Under the pieces are notes generated by a model that worked only from the letters and a program-made list of their open reading frames with translations, was not told where the DNA came from and did not search any database. 60,000 bases of DNA from Liolophura sinensis (lineage: Eukaryota; Mollusca; Polyplacophora; Chitonida; Chitonidae), in NCBI RefSeq assembly GCF_032854445.1, contig NC_088295.1, positions 20,759,385 to 20,819,384 of the forward strand, read 5' to 3'. The position numbers and the translations under genes were made by a program. Position 1 is the stretch's first letter; every line of letters begins with the position of its first letter. Shown here piece after piece: positions 59,771 through 60,000 of the stretch.

Positions 59771-60000
59771 CTTCATGCATGTTTCTGTCATTTGTTAATT
59801 TAAATCAATGCACGGCCACTTCACCATAACAAGCTCTAAACATATATACATGTGTAATTATGTAAAATCAGGGCCTGAATTTTAATGAGAATGCGCAAAT
59901 CGATTCGCCTAAAAATTCACGCCACTATGTCCGCTCTACATACGAGAACCTAACTTGATTCTTGCATGTGAGTATTTAAACTCTTGCAAAAATACTGTTG

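Overview
This is animal nuclear DNA: AT-rich and gene-sparse, with long non-coding stretches, split genes and many transposable-element remnants. No bacterial operons, tRNA/rRNA genes or CRISPR arrays were seen. The tRNA-derived SINE with a (TTTA)n / CAATCAAATAAA tail and the abundance of the ACATGT palindrome suggest a lophotrochozoan, most likely a mollusc or a brachiopod; this is inferred from repeat character only.

The one clearly intact gene is an inward-rectifier K+ channel (Kir/Irk), encoded in a single coding exon on the minus strand (28411-29850), with a splice acceptor in its 5' leader at about 30139. Its 5' exon(s) must lie at higher coordinates; the CpG-bearing block at 50.6-51.1 kb is one candidate promoter, unproven.

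Layout. 0-7.4 kb: non-coding, with hairpins, a fold-back element, an AT microsatellite and two SINE families. 7.4-17 kb: AT-rich, probably the 3' part of a minus-strand gene (poly(A) signal at 7484; candidate exons at 12.25, 14.52 and 14.81 kb; CpG-bearing block at 16.8 kb). 17.7-19.0 kb: a decayed, intron-containing DDE transposase gene on the plus strand with its own TATA box. 19.07-21.25 kb, convergent with it: an exon chain on the minus strand with matching splice phases, followed by a Ser/Thr/Pro-rich frame and a broken BEN-like domain. 22.0-22.8 kb: a diverged tandem duplication. 28.4-30.1 kb: the Kir gene. 32.7-34.5 kb: two tandem arrays (about 78 bp and 34 bp units). 35-54.9 kb: intron-like or intergenic DNA with scattered SINEs, including two in tandem at 47.3-47.9 kb. 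54.95-56.6 kb: a nearly complete Tc1-like element with long terminal inverted repeats, a TA target duplication and a frameshifted transposase. 56.6-60 kb: non-coding.

No multi-gene defence or biosynthetic system was found. The most unusual items are the Kir pore lining (Gln at the rectification-controller position), the unrecognised spliced gene with the BEN-like remnant facing a spliced transposase, and the SINE pair sharing three copies of one target sequence.
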